From NCBI RefSeq assembly GCF_947492965.1, contig NZ_CANLOZ010000011.1, positions 1-64,000 on the forward strand: a DNA stretch of 64,000 bases, in the 5' to 3' direction. This DNA comes from an uncultured Aquimarina sp. (lineage in GTDB: Bacteria > Bacteroidota > Bacteroidia > Flavobacteriales > Flavobacteriaceae). Shown in pieces: positions 34,915 through 43,450 of this stretch; the first letter of the stretch is position 1; every line of letters begins with the position of its first letter. The notes beneath the pieces were generated by a model. The model was given only the letters and a program-made list of their open reading frames with translations, was not told the origin of the DNA and did no database searches. The position numbers and the translations under genes were made by a program.

Positions 34915-36048
34915 ATGAATTTTAAAAAGTACTTTTTTATTGGACTTTCTGCTGTTACATTTACTTTTTTTTCTTGTAAACAAAAGCAACAAAACGAACA
35001 AACGGATGATATCCATACTAATACCGAAACTAATGGTTATCAAATTATCGGAAACCTGAAAAACATACCTGATAGTACGTGGGTTTATCTTCATGAACAT
35101 AATACAGTAAAAGATTCCGCATTAGTGATATCAGAAAAATTCGAGTTTACTGGATCCGTAGATGAACCTTCTAAAAGAAACATAAGATTAAAAAATGGAA
35201 AATCTATTTCATTTTGGATAGAGAATAAGACAATTGAGATTAAATCTAATAAAAATGATTTTTCGAACACCATAATAAGAGGAGGAAAAATTCAGGAAGA
35301 AAGCTTGTTGTTAAAAAAGCCGATTGATAGTATTTTTGATGAGATTACTCAGGTACATAAATTATTCGAAAACCAGAACCTAACCAAATATGAGCGTGAT
35401 TCTCTAGTTAAAAGACAAAACACTTTATTCGAAGAAATAAAAAATATCAATATTAAATTTATAAAGGATCATCCAAATTCATATGTAAGCATATCAAGAC
35501 TAGATGGCTATGCTTCTAACTGGGGAAAAGCAACTACCAAAACGTTGTTTGAGCCTCTATCAGAAGAATTAAAGGCATCCCATTATGGAAAATCTATAAA
35601 ACATTTTATTTCACTTCCTGAAGTACCAAAAATTGGAGAAAAATTTATTGACTTTGAGTTAGTAGATATAAATGGAAAATCGATAAAAATTTCAGATGGA
35701 AAATCAAAATATGCTTTGATAGAATTCTGGGCTTCATGGTGCTATCCATGTAGAAAAGAAAACCCTAATCTTATAAAAACATATAGTACTTATAAAGACA
35801 AAGGTTTCGAAATCATTGGAGTATCCATCGATAACGATAAGAAAAATTGGATTGATGCAATTAAAAAAGATTCTCTTCCTTGGAAACAAGGAGTTGACCT
35901 AAAAGGCTTCAAAAGTGATATTGCTTTAACATATGGAATCAATGGAATACCTGATAACTTCCTTATTGACGAACAAGGAATAATCGTCGCAAAAACATTA
36001 AGAGGAAATGCCCTAGAAAACAAATTAAAAGAGTTATTCACTGAATAA
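34915..36048 (+). CDS. TlpA-family thiol-disulfide lipoprotein with DUF4369, copy 2
   Basis: This 377-residue tandem paralog of the preceding gene has a lipoprotein signal ending FFSC (Cys21), the same KQKQQNEQTDD linker and a DUF4369 domain. Its middle region is clearly different. The thioredoxin domain has WASWCYPC (Cys276/Cys279): Gly of copy 1's CGPC is Tyr here, which usually shifts redox potential and partner choice. The cis-Pro loop GINGIPDNFLID is kept. The shared ends and diverged centre suggest duplication followed by gene conversion. It is likely cotranscribed with copy 1. Confidence 0.92.
   Translation: MNFKKYFFIGLSAVTFTFFSCKQKQQNEQTDDIHTNTETNGYQIIGNLKNIPDSTWVYLHEHNTVKDSALVISEKFEFTGSVDEPSKRNIRLKNGKSISFWIENKTIEIKSNKNDFSNTIIRGGKIQEESLLLKKPIDSIFDEITQVHKLFENQNLTKYERDSLVKRQNTLFEEIKNINIKFIKDHPNSYVSISRLDGYASNWGKATTKTLFEPLSEELKASHYGKSIKHFISLPEVPKIGEKFIDFELVDINGKSIKISDGKSKYALIEFWASWCYPCRKENPNLIKTYSTYKDKGFEIIGVSIDNDKKNWIDAIKKDSLPWKQGVDLKGFKSDIALTYGINGIPDNFLIDEQGIIVAKTLRGNALENKLKELFTE
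34967..35003 (+). repeat. 5' repeat block in TlpA copy 2
   Basis: Second copy of the 37-base block found at 33818-33854, in the same place relative to the start codon of the paralog. Confidence 0.85.
35941..36038 (+). repeat. 3' repeat block in TlpA copy 2
   Basis: Second copy of the 98-base block at 34795-34892. Third codon positions are kept as well as protein sequence, unlike the central parts of the two genes. Confidence 0.9.
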
Positions 36049-36076
36049 ACTAAAATCTATCATAACACATCTATAA

Positions 36077-37315
36077 ATGGCAAAAATTCATCCTTTCAGA
36101 GCCGTAAGACCGACTAGAGATAAGGTAAGTCTGATTGCCTCTCGCTCCTATCAAAGTTATACTCCAGAAGAAAGAGATTCGAGAATGGACTACAACCCCT
36201 ACTCTTTTCTTCATATTGTGAATCCAGGTTACAAATATCATAAAGAGATTTCTGGAGAAGAACGTTATAAATTAGTACGTAATCGGTATTTAGAATTCAA
36301 GGAAGATGAGATTTTTATACAAGATAATACGCCATGTTATTATGTATATAAGATTGTAAATCGAGAACAAGAGTCTTTTTCAGGAATTATTGCAGCTGCC
36401 AGTGCTACAGACTATGAAAATGATATCATTAAGAAGCATGAAGATACCTTAGCCGATAGAGAAAGTACTTTTAAACAGTACCTAAAAACAGTAGGGTTTA
36501 ATGCAGAACCTGTATTACTAACATATCCAGATAATGATGATATCACAAGTATCATTGAAAAAGTGATTCAGGAAAGAGCTGAATATGAATTTACTACTAC
36601 ATACAGAGATACTCATTATCTATGGAAAGTAGCTGATCCAACCAACATCGAGCAACTAAAATCTGCATTCGAGGGTATGAAAACCATCTATATCGCAGAC
36701 GGACATCATAGATCGGCCTCATCTTACCTACTGGCAAAAGATCTTTCCAAAGAAAACCAAGAACATAAAGGTATAGAACCCTATAACTTTTTCATGAGTT
36801 ACTTAATTCCGGAATCTGACTTAAAAATTTATGAGTTTAATAGATTAGTCAAAGATCTAAACGGACTGTCTAAAGAAGAGTTTTTGATACGGTTAGATGA
36901 ATGGTTTAGAATAGAAAACAGAGGAATAGAAGTATACAAACCTTCTAAACCTCATCACTTTAGTATGTACCTAGATGGCGAGTTCTATTCTTTATATCTT
37001 AGAAAAACCATTTACGAATTTACAGATGCTCTGGCAGAATTGGATGCACAAGTATTATTTAAGACTGTACTAGAACCAGTATTAGGTATTAAAGATCTTA
37101 GAACCGATACCCGAATAGAATATTCTCATGGTAAAAACGATATTGTATACGTAAAAAGTAAAGTAGATCAAGGAGAGTTTGAAGTTGGTTTTGGTTTATT
37201 TCCTGCCACCGTAGATCAAATGAAAAAAATTGCGGATCAAGGTTTAAAGATGCCTCCAAAAAGCACTTACATTGAGCCCAAATTACGAAGTGGAATTACT
37301 ATTTATGAATTCTAA
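36077..37315 (+). CDS. DUF1015-family protein (SerK-like)
   Basis: This 412-residue cytoplasmic protein belongs to the DUF1015 family, which includes the ADP-dependent serine kinase SerK of archaea. It starts MAKIHPFRAVRPTRDKV, typical of the family. YNPYSFLHIVNPG follows near 40, and the strongly conserved IYIADGHHRSASSYLLA lies at about 208-224. The C-terminal region GLFPATVDQMKKIADQGLKMPPKSTYIEPK is a second family hallmark. The bacterial function is not settled; a phosphotransferase role on serine is possible. It follows the TlpA pair by 28 bases. Confidence 0.92.
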   Translation: MAKIHPFRAVRPTRDKVSLIASRSYQSYTPEERDSRMDYNPYSFLHIVNPGYKYHKEISGEERYKLVRNRYLEFKEDEIFIQDNTPCYYVYKIVNREQESFSGIIAAASATDYENDIIKKHEDTLADRESTFKQYLKTVGFNAEPVLLTYPDNDDITSIIEKVIQERAEYEFTTTYRDTHYLWKVADPTNIEQLKSAFEGMKTIYIADGHHRSASSYLLAKDLSKENQEHKGIEPYNFFMSYLIPESDLKIYEFNRLVKDLNGLSKEEFLIRLDEWFRIENRGIEVYKPSKPHHFSMYLDGEFYSLYLRKTIYEFTDALAELDAQVLFKTVLEPVLGIKDLRTDTRIEYSHGKNDIVYVKSKVDQGEFEVGFGLFPATVDQMKKIADQGLKMPPKSTYIEPKLRSGITIYEF

Positions 37316-37392
37316 TTTGTAATTATTATTTACTATTTACTAAAACTAAATACAACCTCTCATTTCTCTAAATTTAGGTATATTTACGGCTT

Positions 37393-38058
37393 ATGAATTC
37401 TATTGCGCAAAACTTAAAGCACATTGAAAATACACTTCCTAGTGGAGTAACTCTTGTGGCAATATCTAAGACAAAACCTATTCCTAATCTTATGGAGGCC
37501 TATAATGCTGGGCAACGTATTTTTGGAGAAAACAAAATTCAGGAAATGACCCAAAAATGGGAAGAAATGCCAAAAGATATTTTGTGGCATATGATTGGTC
37601 ATGTTCAGACGAATAAGGTGAAATATATGGCTCCTTATGTGGATACTATCCATGCAGTAGATAGCTTAAAACTTTTAAAAGAAATCAATAAACAAGCACT
37701 TAAACATAATCGAAAAATCAATTGCTTACTACAAATTAAAATCGCTGAAGAAGAGAGTAAATTTGGATTAAGTGAAAACGATGCGATAGACCTCTTAAAA
37801 TCTGAAGAAGTACAAAAACTAAGAAACGTAAAAATTAAAGGTCTTATGGGAATGGCAACTTTTACTGATGATTCTAATCAAATTAAAAACGAGTTCGATA
37901 AAATTCAGGTACTTTTTAAACAACTAAAAACTACATTTACAGAATTTGATACTTTATCAATTGGTATGAGTGGTGATTATAAAATTGCCATGGATTGCGG
38001 CAGCACTATGGTAAGGATTGGAAGCTCTATTTTTGGAGCAAGAAACTATTCAATTTAA
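37393..38058 (+). CDS. YggS-family pyridoxal phosphate homeostasis protein
   Basis: This single-domain 221-residue fold-type III PLP-binding protein buffers PLP and affects amino-acid and vitamin B6 balance, with no known catalysis. The cofactor lysine is Lys26 in LVAISKTKP. FGENKIQEM, WHMIGHVQTNKVKYM and GLMGMATFTDD follow, and the C-terminal LSIGMSGDYKIAMDCGSTMVRIGSSIFGARNY is diagnostic. The ATG at 37393 lies 77 bases after the DUF1015 stop; TATATTTA just upstream is a near-match to a -7 element. Confidence 0.96.
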   Translation: MNSIAQNLKHIENTLPSGVTLVAISKTKPIPNLMEAYNAGQRIFGENKIQEMTQKWEEMPKDILWHMIGHVQTNKVKYMAPYVDTIHAVDSLKLLKEINKQALKHNRKINCLLQIKIAEEESKFGLSENDAIDLLKSEEVQKLRNVKIKGLMGMATFTDDSNQIKNEFDKIQVLFKQLKTTFTEFDTLSIGMSGDYKIAMDCGSTMVRIGSSIFGARNYSI

Positions 38059-38113
38059 AAACACTATTTTAGGTCATTATTAGATAAACTTATACTACCC
38101 CACCCAGTAACGT

Positions 38114-39499
38114 ATGATGTACGCGATTTTAGATATAGAAACTACAGGAGGAAAATATAATGAAGAAGGAATTACAGAAATTGCGATTTATAAATTCGAC
38201 GGGCATAAAGTTGTAGATCAGTTTATAAGCCTTATTAATCCAGAAAAACCTATTCAACCATTTGTTGTAAATCTTACTGGTATTAACAATAAAATGCTAC
38301 GTAATGCACCAAAGTTTTATGAAGTTGCCAAAAGAATCGTAGAGATTACAACTGATTGTATTATCGTAGCACATAATGCCTCTTTTGATTACAGAGTATT
38401 AAGAACTGAATTTGATAGACTTGGTTATGAATACGAACGTCAATCTTTATGTACTGTAGAGCTTTCTCAAAAACTTATTCCCGATCAAAAATCATATAGT
38501 TTGGGTAAATTAGTTAGAAGTTTGGGCATAGCTATTTCTGACCGACACAGAGCCACAGGAGATGCACAAGCAACCGTAAAACTCTTTAAATTATTACTTT
38601 CTAAAGATGTTGAAAAAACAATACTAAAAGAAACGGTAAAACTAGATACTAAGAAAAAGGTAAATGATAAATTACTTCGACTTATAGAAAACTTACCTTC
38701 TGCAACTGGTGTATATTATATACATCGCAAAGATGGAGGAATCATATACATCGGTAAAAGTAAGAATATAAAAAAGCGTGTTACACAACATTTTACCAAT
38801 GAAAACAGAAAATCAAGAAAGATTCAGGAAGAAGTTATCAATGTAACTTATGAAATTACAGGTAGTGAATTGGTTGCCCTATTAAAAGAAAATGAGGAAA
38901 TAAAACGTAACAAACCCAAATACAATAGAACGTTTAAACGAACTAAATTCAATCAGGCGCTTTATGAATTTACGGACGAAAATGGGTATTTAAATCTTCA
39001 GGTAAAAAAGGTAGATCGTCGTAAAAAGAGTATTACCACTTTTACCAATAGACAGCAGGCAAAATCATTTATGTATCGCTGGGCAGAAGAATATAATTTA
39101 TGCTTACGGTACCTGGATCTTGACAATAATAATGAAAAGTGTTTTAAAAATACAACGCAAAAATGTAATGGAGCTTGCATCCAAGAAGAATCAATAGACA
39201 CCTACAACGACAGAGTGAGAGAACTAATATTCAAACATACTTTTAGAAATAAAAACATGATAATTATTGATAGAGGTCGTGATATTGATGAACAGAGTGT
39301 TATTTTGATTGAAAAAGGTAAATTTATGGGTATTGGTTATTTTAATCTTAATCATCAAATTAATAATATCAATATTCTAAAATCTATAATCACTCCCATG
39401 GAGCATGATAGAGATGCTCAGCATATTATCCAGAGTTACACAAGACAACATAAAAGACTGAAAGTTGTCCCTTTGGATAAAAATAAAAGTAACTCCTAA
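38114..39499 (+). CDS. DnaQ-type exonuclease fused to a UvrC-like GIY-YIG nuclease
   Basis: This 461-residue two-domain nuclease has an N-terminal DEDDh 3'-5' exonuclease of the DnaQ/epsilon type: Asp7 and Glu9 in ILDIETTG, Asp92 in AHNASFD, and His145/Asp150 in HRATGDAQ. From about 195 it has a GIY-YIG domain (TGVYYIHRKDGGIIYIGKSKNIKKR) with the family Glu in ALLKENEEIK and Asn in KPKYN. A four-cysteine motif follows at Cys330, Cys343, Cys351 and Cys355 with spacing like the iron-sulfur site of UvrC. Such fusions resemble Cho/UvrC N-terminal homologs and suggest a DNA repair role. Two adjacent ATG codons could start it. Confidence 0.9.
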   Translation: MMYAILDIETTGGKYNEEGITEIAIYKFDGHKVVDQFISLINPEKPIQPFVVNLTGINNKMLRNAPKFYEVAKRIVEITTDCIIVAHNASFDYRVLRTEFDRLGYEYERQSLCTVELSQKLIPDQKSYSLGKLVRSLGIAISDRHRATGDAQATVKLFKLLLSKDVEKTILKETVKLDTKKKVNDKLLRLIENLPSATGVYYIHRKDGGIIYIGKSKNIKKRVTQHFTNENRKSRKIQEEVINVTYEITGSELVALLKENEEIKRNKPKYNRTFKRTKFNQALYEFTDENGYLNLQVKKVDRRKKSITTFTNRQQAKSFMYRWAEEYNLCLRYLDLDNNNEKCFKNTTQKCNGACIQEESIDTYNDRVRELIFKHTFRNKNMIIIDRGRDIDEQSVILIEKGKFMGIGYFNLNHQINNINILKSIITPMEHDRDAQHIIQSYTRQHKRLKVVPLDKNKSNS

Positions 39500-39545
39500 G
39501 GGTAACATTTCTTTAAAACAAGCTACTATATATAAAAGTACCATT

Positions 39546-41516
39546 ATGTTTCGATCATTTTTGATTACTACTATTCTATTATCTTCATTTTTCTGTACCT
39601 CTCAAGAAAATTACAACTCGAAAAATTTAATTGTTAGTAAAGCTGATCTTAAAGGAACTATATATAAAAAAGACACAACGGCTAATGCATTCTATATATA
39701 TGAAAAAGGATATAGTAGAATCGAAAATAGCGGAAACTATGGCTTATTAACCGATTATAGTGGAAAAATAAAGATTTTAAATCAAGAAGGGTTTGATAGT
39801 AGTATTTTCGAAATATTACTGTATAATAATAAAAGTAAAAAAGAAGTCTTTAGAGATCTTGTAGCATACACTTATAATTTAGAAGATGATAAAATAGTAA
39901 AAACGAAACTAGAAGAAGACAAAATATATACAGAAAAATACAATGAACACTATACGCTTGTAAAATTCACCTTCCCAAATATAAAACCAGGCTCTGTTCT
40001 CACCTATTCATATCAAACAGAATCGCCATTCACTTTTAATTTTAATGGATGGGATTTTCAGGACGATATTCCCAAGTTGCATAGCGAATACGTAGCAGAC
40101 TTGCCGGGCAACTATGTATATAATATAAGATTAGTGGGTACACAACCATTAGATACAGAGGATAACTCAATAAAAAAGGGCTGTTTTGATATTGGATATG
40201 GAAGAGTTGCTGATTGTGCGCATAGTAGATATGTGATGAAAAATATTCCGGCTTTCAAAAAGGAAAAATTTATGACTGCCAAAAAAAATTACTTTTCCAG
40301 AATAGAGTACGAATTAAAGGAATTTAAGGGTTTTGATGGTATCAATAAAAAATACACAGAAACTTGGGAAAATGTCGACAAAGAATTAAGAACCGAAAAA
40401 ACGATTGGACAACAACTAAAAAAGATTAAAGCTACCAAAAATGTTCTTCCTGTTTCACTTGCTAATATGCCTCTAAATTTAGAAAAAGCAAAAGCCATTT
40501 TTAGATATATTACGAATAATTATAGCTGGAACGAGGAGTACAAAATTTTTAATGACGTAGACATTAAACAAATTCTTAAATCCAAAACTGGCAATGTTAC
40601 TGAAGTAAATACTTTACTACATAATGTCTATAAACAACAAGGGTTTACTGTGTTACCCGTATTATTATCTACGAGAGAAAATGGTTATGCTACTAAAATC
40701 CATCCTATTCTTTCTGATTTCAACTATCTGATTGTACAATTAGAAATTGATCAAAAGAAATATTTACTAGATGCTACTGAAAAAACCTTACCCTTTGGCG
40801 AAATTCCATTTAGATGTTTAAACCAATATGGTAGACTCTTAGATTTTAAAAATGGAAGTTCTTGGATAGATATTAAACCTAAAAAACGTTCTTCCTATTA
40901 TTATAGAGAAAAACTCATATTAACGGAAGATTTGAGTATCCAGGGAAATGGAAAATATACCTATATAGGCTATCACGCATATAATAATAGAAAATTTTTA
41001 GATCGAGTTGGCGAAGAAAAATACGTTCAAAAAATGATGGATATCGATGAAAATTTATCTATCGTAAATGCAGAACTCCAAAATGCTAATGAGTTAGATA
41101 AACCTTTTATAGAAGAAGTAGAATTTACCAAAATACCTGAAAAGATAGATGACATCATTTATATAAAACCATTTACTAGAATATTTTTTCAGGAAAATCC
41201 ATTTAAATTAAACGAGAGAACCTATCCTGTAGACTTCGGTTATAAAGATACTCTTACTTATATCACCTATATAGAAGTTCCTGATAATTATCAATTTGTA
41301 GATATTCCTAAAAGTAAGAACTATGCGTTGCCAGGAAAATCTGGAAAACTTGGGTTAGATTTCAAATTACAAGATAACACATTGATCATCAGTCATACTG
41401 TTATCCTATTATCATCATATTATCCAGTGGATTATTATAGCGCATTAAAAGAATTCTTCAATCTAATTGTAGATATGGAAACCAACACCTTAATAGCCAT
41501 CAAAAAAACAAGTTAA
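39546..41516 (+). CDS. DUF3857 protein with transglutaminase-like domain
   Basis: This 656-residue exported protein has a signal peptide ending FFCTSQ near residue 19. The DUF3857 beta-domain (about 45-240) includes YNEHYTLVKFTFPNIKPGSVLTYSYQTESP. A transglutaminase-like core follows (about 270-430). At the place of the catalytic Cys the sequence is SKTGNVTEVNTLLHNVYKQQGF (Gly349-Asn350-Val351), so Cys is replaced by Val and the domain is probably not enzymatic. The last part is a DUF3858-like beta-domain. The ATG at 39546 starts the signal peptide; an in-frame TTG-type start inside the previous gene would not. A role in envelope protein binding is only a guess. Confidence 0.85.
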   Translation: MFRSFLITTILLSSFFCTSQENYNSKNLIVSKADLKGTIYKKDTTANAFYIYEKGYSRIENSGNYGLLTDYSGKIKILNQEGFDSSIFEILLYNNKSKKEVFRDLVAYTYNLEDDKIVKTKLEEDKIYTEKYNEHYTLVKFTFPNIKPGSVLTYSYQTESPFTFNFNGWDFQDDIPKLHSEYVADLPGNYVYNIRLVGTQPLDTEDNSIKKGCFDIGYGRVADCAHSRYVMKNIPAFKKEKFMTAKKNYFSRIEYELKEFKGFDGINKKYTETWENVDKELRTEKTIGQQLKKIKATKNVLPVSLANMPLNLEKAKAIFRYITNNYSWNEEYKIFNDVDIKQILKSKTGNVTEVNTLLHNVYKQQGFTVLPVLLSTRENGYATKIHPILSDFNYLIVQLEIDQKKYLLDATEKTLPFGEIPFRCLNQYGRLLDFKNGSSWIDIKPKKRSSYYYREKLILTEDLSIQGNGKYTYIGYHAYNNRKFLDRVGEEKYVQKMMDIDENLSIVNAELQNANELDKPFIEEVEFTKIPEKIDDIIYIKPFTRIFFQENPFKLNERTYPVDFGYKDTLTYITYIEVPDNYQFVDIPKSKNYALPGKSGKLGLDFKLQDNTLIISHTVILLSSYYPVDYYSALKEFFNLIVDMETNTLIAIKKTS

Positions 41517-41547
41517 TTTTTTAGTATTTTCGCTAAAACATTCAATT

Positions 41548-42384
41548 TTGAAGGATACTTCCAAAAATAAAAACTGGAAACATCAATTACATGAGGTAAT
41601 TTATGAAGCAGACACAAGAGCCGGTAAAACTTTTGATCTGATCATTCTTATTATCATCCTTGCCAGTATTGTACTGGTCATGTTAGAAAGTGTATCGTAT
41701 ATAAATGATAAATATGCTTCATTATTCAATATCTTAGAATGGATTATTACAATTGTATTTACCATCGAATATTTTTTAAGAATTATTACAATAAATAAGC
41801 CTAGAAAATACATTTTTAGCTTTTATGGGGTCATTGATTTACTATCTACAATTCCAAAATATCTTTCCATTCTATTTGTCGGTACTCATGCGTTGGTAGC
41901 GCTAAGAGCGCTTCGCTTACTAAGAGTTTTTAGGATTTTGAAATTAGCTCGTTTTATAGGAGAATCTAATAATCTTGTAAAAGCATTAAAAGCTAGCAGA
42001 GCTAAAATATCGGTTTTCTTATTTGCGGTATTAATTGTTGCCATAATTTTAGGAACTGTTATGTATTTGGTAGAAGGTCCAGAGCATGGCTTTAACAGCA
42101 TACCAAGAAGTGTTTATTGGTGTATCGTAACACTTACTACAGTAGGATATGGAGATATTTCACCAGAAACACCATTAGGTCAATTCATCGCATCTATTGT
42201 TATGGTTCTAGGTTATGGTATTATAGCAGTACCTACGGGTATTGTTAGTGCAGAATATACGCAACAAATAAAAAAGAATCCAATCAATCTAAACACCCAG
42301 CATTGCTCAAATTGTCTAGAGAGCAATCATTTAGACAATGCAAAATTCTGTCATAAATGTGGACACACCTTATTCAATGATTAA
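41548..42384 (+). CDS. Voltage-gated-type potassium channel with C-terminal zinc ribbon
   Basis: This 278-residue six-helix ion channel has S1 starting near FDLIILIIILAS. S4 is ALRALRLLRVFRILKLARF with five regularly spaced arginines, so voltage sensing is plausible. The pore has TLTTVGYGDISP with the K+ selectivity filter. The C-terminus carries CSNCLESNHLDNAKFCHKCG (Cys253, Cys256, Cys268, Cys271), a zinc-ribbon motif seen in a subset of bacterial ion transporters. The start is a TTG at 41548, because the next Met would remove S1. Its last eight bases overlap the miaA start. Confidence 0.92.
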   Translation: MKDTSKNKNWKHQLHEVIYEADTRAGKTFDLIILIIILASIVLVMLESVSYINDKYASLFNILEWIITIVFTIEYFLRIITINKPRKYIFSFYGVIDLLSTIPKYLSILFVGTHALVALRALRLLRVFRILKLARFIGESNNLVKALKASRAKISVFLFAVLIVAIILGTVMYLVEGPEHGFNSIPRSVYWCIVTLTTVGYGDISPETPLGQFIASIVMVLGYGIIAVPTGIVSAEYTQQIKKNPINLNTQHCSNCLESNHLDNAKFCHKCGHTLFND

Positions 42385-43297
42385 TAATACTCTTATCGTA
42401 GTAGTTGGTCCTACCGCCATTGGAAAAACTAGTTTAAGTATCGAACTAGCCAAACATTTTAATTGTGAAATTGCATCTGCAGATAGCAGACAATTTTATA
42501 AAGAAATGCGTATTGGTACCGCTGTACCCAGTGCTGAAGAATTGCTACAAGCCAAACATCATTTTATACAACACAAAAGCATTCATGAAAATTACTCGGT
42601 TGGAGATTTTGAAAAAGACGCAATTAACAAGTTAGAATCTCTATTTGCCACTAACAATCATGCTATTTTAGTAGGAGGATCGGGATTGTATGTAGATGCA
42701 GTTACCAAAGGATTAGACAACTTTCCTGAAGTTCCAACTGATGTTAGAGAGCAACTACAAAGAGCCTACAAAGAAGAAGGAATTGTCTATTTACAAAATC
42801 AGTTGAAAAAACTAGATCCTGTTTATTACGAAAAAGTTGACATTCATAATACACATAGAGTAATGAGAGCTCTAGAAATATGCATTAGTACTAATAAACC
42901 ATATTCCTCTTTTATTACTCAGCCAAAAAAGAAACGGCCTTTTAAAATTATTAAAATCGGAATCACTGCAGAACGACCAACTATATATGATAGAATTAAT
43001 CAAAGAGTTGATATTATGGTAGAAGAAGGATTGCTAACTGAGGTAAAGAGCTTATATCCTTTTAAAGAACTCAATGCGCTTAATACTGTAGGCTACAAGG
43101 AGATTTTTAATTACATGGACGGTATTTGGGATTTAGACTTTGCTATTTCTGAAATCAAAAAAAACACAAGACGTTTTGCCAAAAGACAACTCACCTGGTT
43201 TAGAAAAGATGAAGAAATACATTGGTTTGATTATGTAGCACCCAGAGAACATATTATAGAAACAATTCAAAATTTTAGTCAAAATAAAAACAACTGA
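42377..43297 (+). CDS. miaA: tRNA dimethylallyltransferase
   Basis: MiaA adds a dimethylallyl group to A37 of tRNAs reading UNN codons. The 306-residue protein begins MINNTLIVVVGPTAIGKTS with the P-loop at 11-18. ASADSRQFYKEMRIGTAVPS and GGSGLYVDAVTKGLDN follow, and NTVGYKEIFNYMDG and RRFAKRQLTWFRKD near the end complete the family pattern. Starting at 42377 it overlaps the channel gene by eight bases, so translation is probably coupled. An upstream in-frame ATG at 42338 would extend into the channel's zinc ribbon without homology. Confidence 0.97.
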   Translation: MINNTLIVVVGPTAIGKTSLSIELAKHFNCEIASADSRQFYKEMRIGTAVPSAEELLQAKHHFIQHKSIHENYSVGDFEKDAINKLESLFATNNHAILVGGSGLYVDAVTKGLDNFPEVPTDVREQLQRAYKEEGIVYLQNQLKKLDPVYYEKVDIHNTHRVMRALEICISTNKPYSSFITQPKKKRPFKIIKIGITAERPTIYDRINQRVDIMVEEGLLTEVKSLYPFKELNALNTVGYKEIFNYMDGIWDLDFAISEIKKNTRRFAKRQLTWFRKDEEIHWFDYVAPREHIIETIQNFSQNKNN

Positions 43298-43373
43298 AAC
43301 TAAAGAAAAATATTGAACCTATTGTTTTTATTGAAACAAAACTATTAGATACTTATTCATGTATAGATATATA

Positions 43374-43407
43374 AAAACCGCTTTAGTTCTTGTTCTAAAG
43401 CGGTTTT
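43374..43407. terminator. Bidirectional terminator between miaA and the response regulator
   Basis: AAAACCGCTTTAG, an eight-base loop and CTAAAGCGGTTTT form a 13-bp stem with A/T runs on both sides. It can serve the convergent miaA and response-regulator genes. Confidence 0.9.
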
Positions 43408-43450
43408 AGTATATAGATAATAATTTTATTACCGTTATTAAGATCGGTTT

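Noticed and set aside
33772-36048. Tandem TlpA genes as a mobile or composite element
   Set aside because: No transposase, terminal inverted repeats or target duplications; the repeats are inside coding regions and explained by paralogy.
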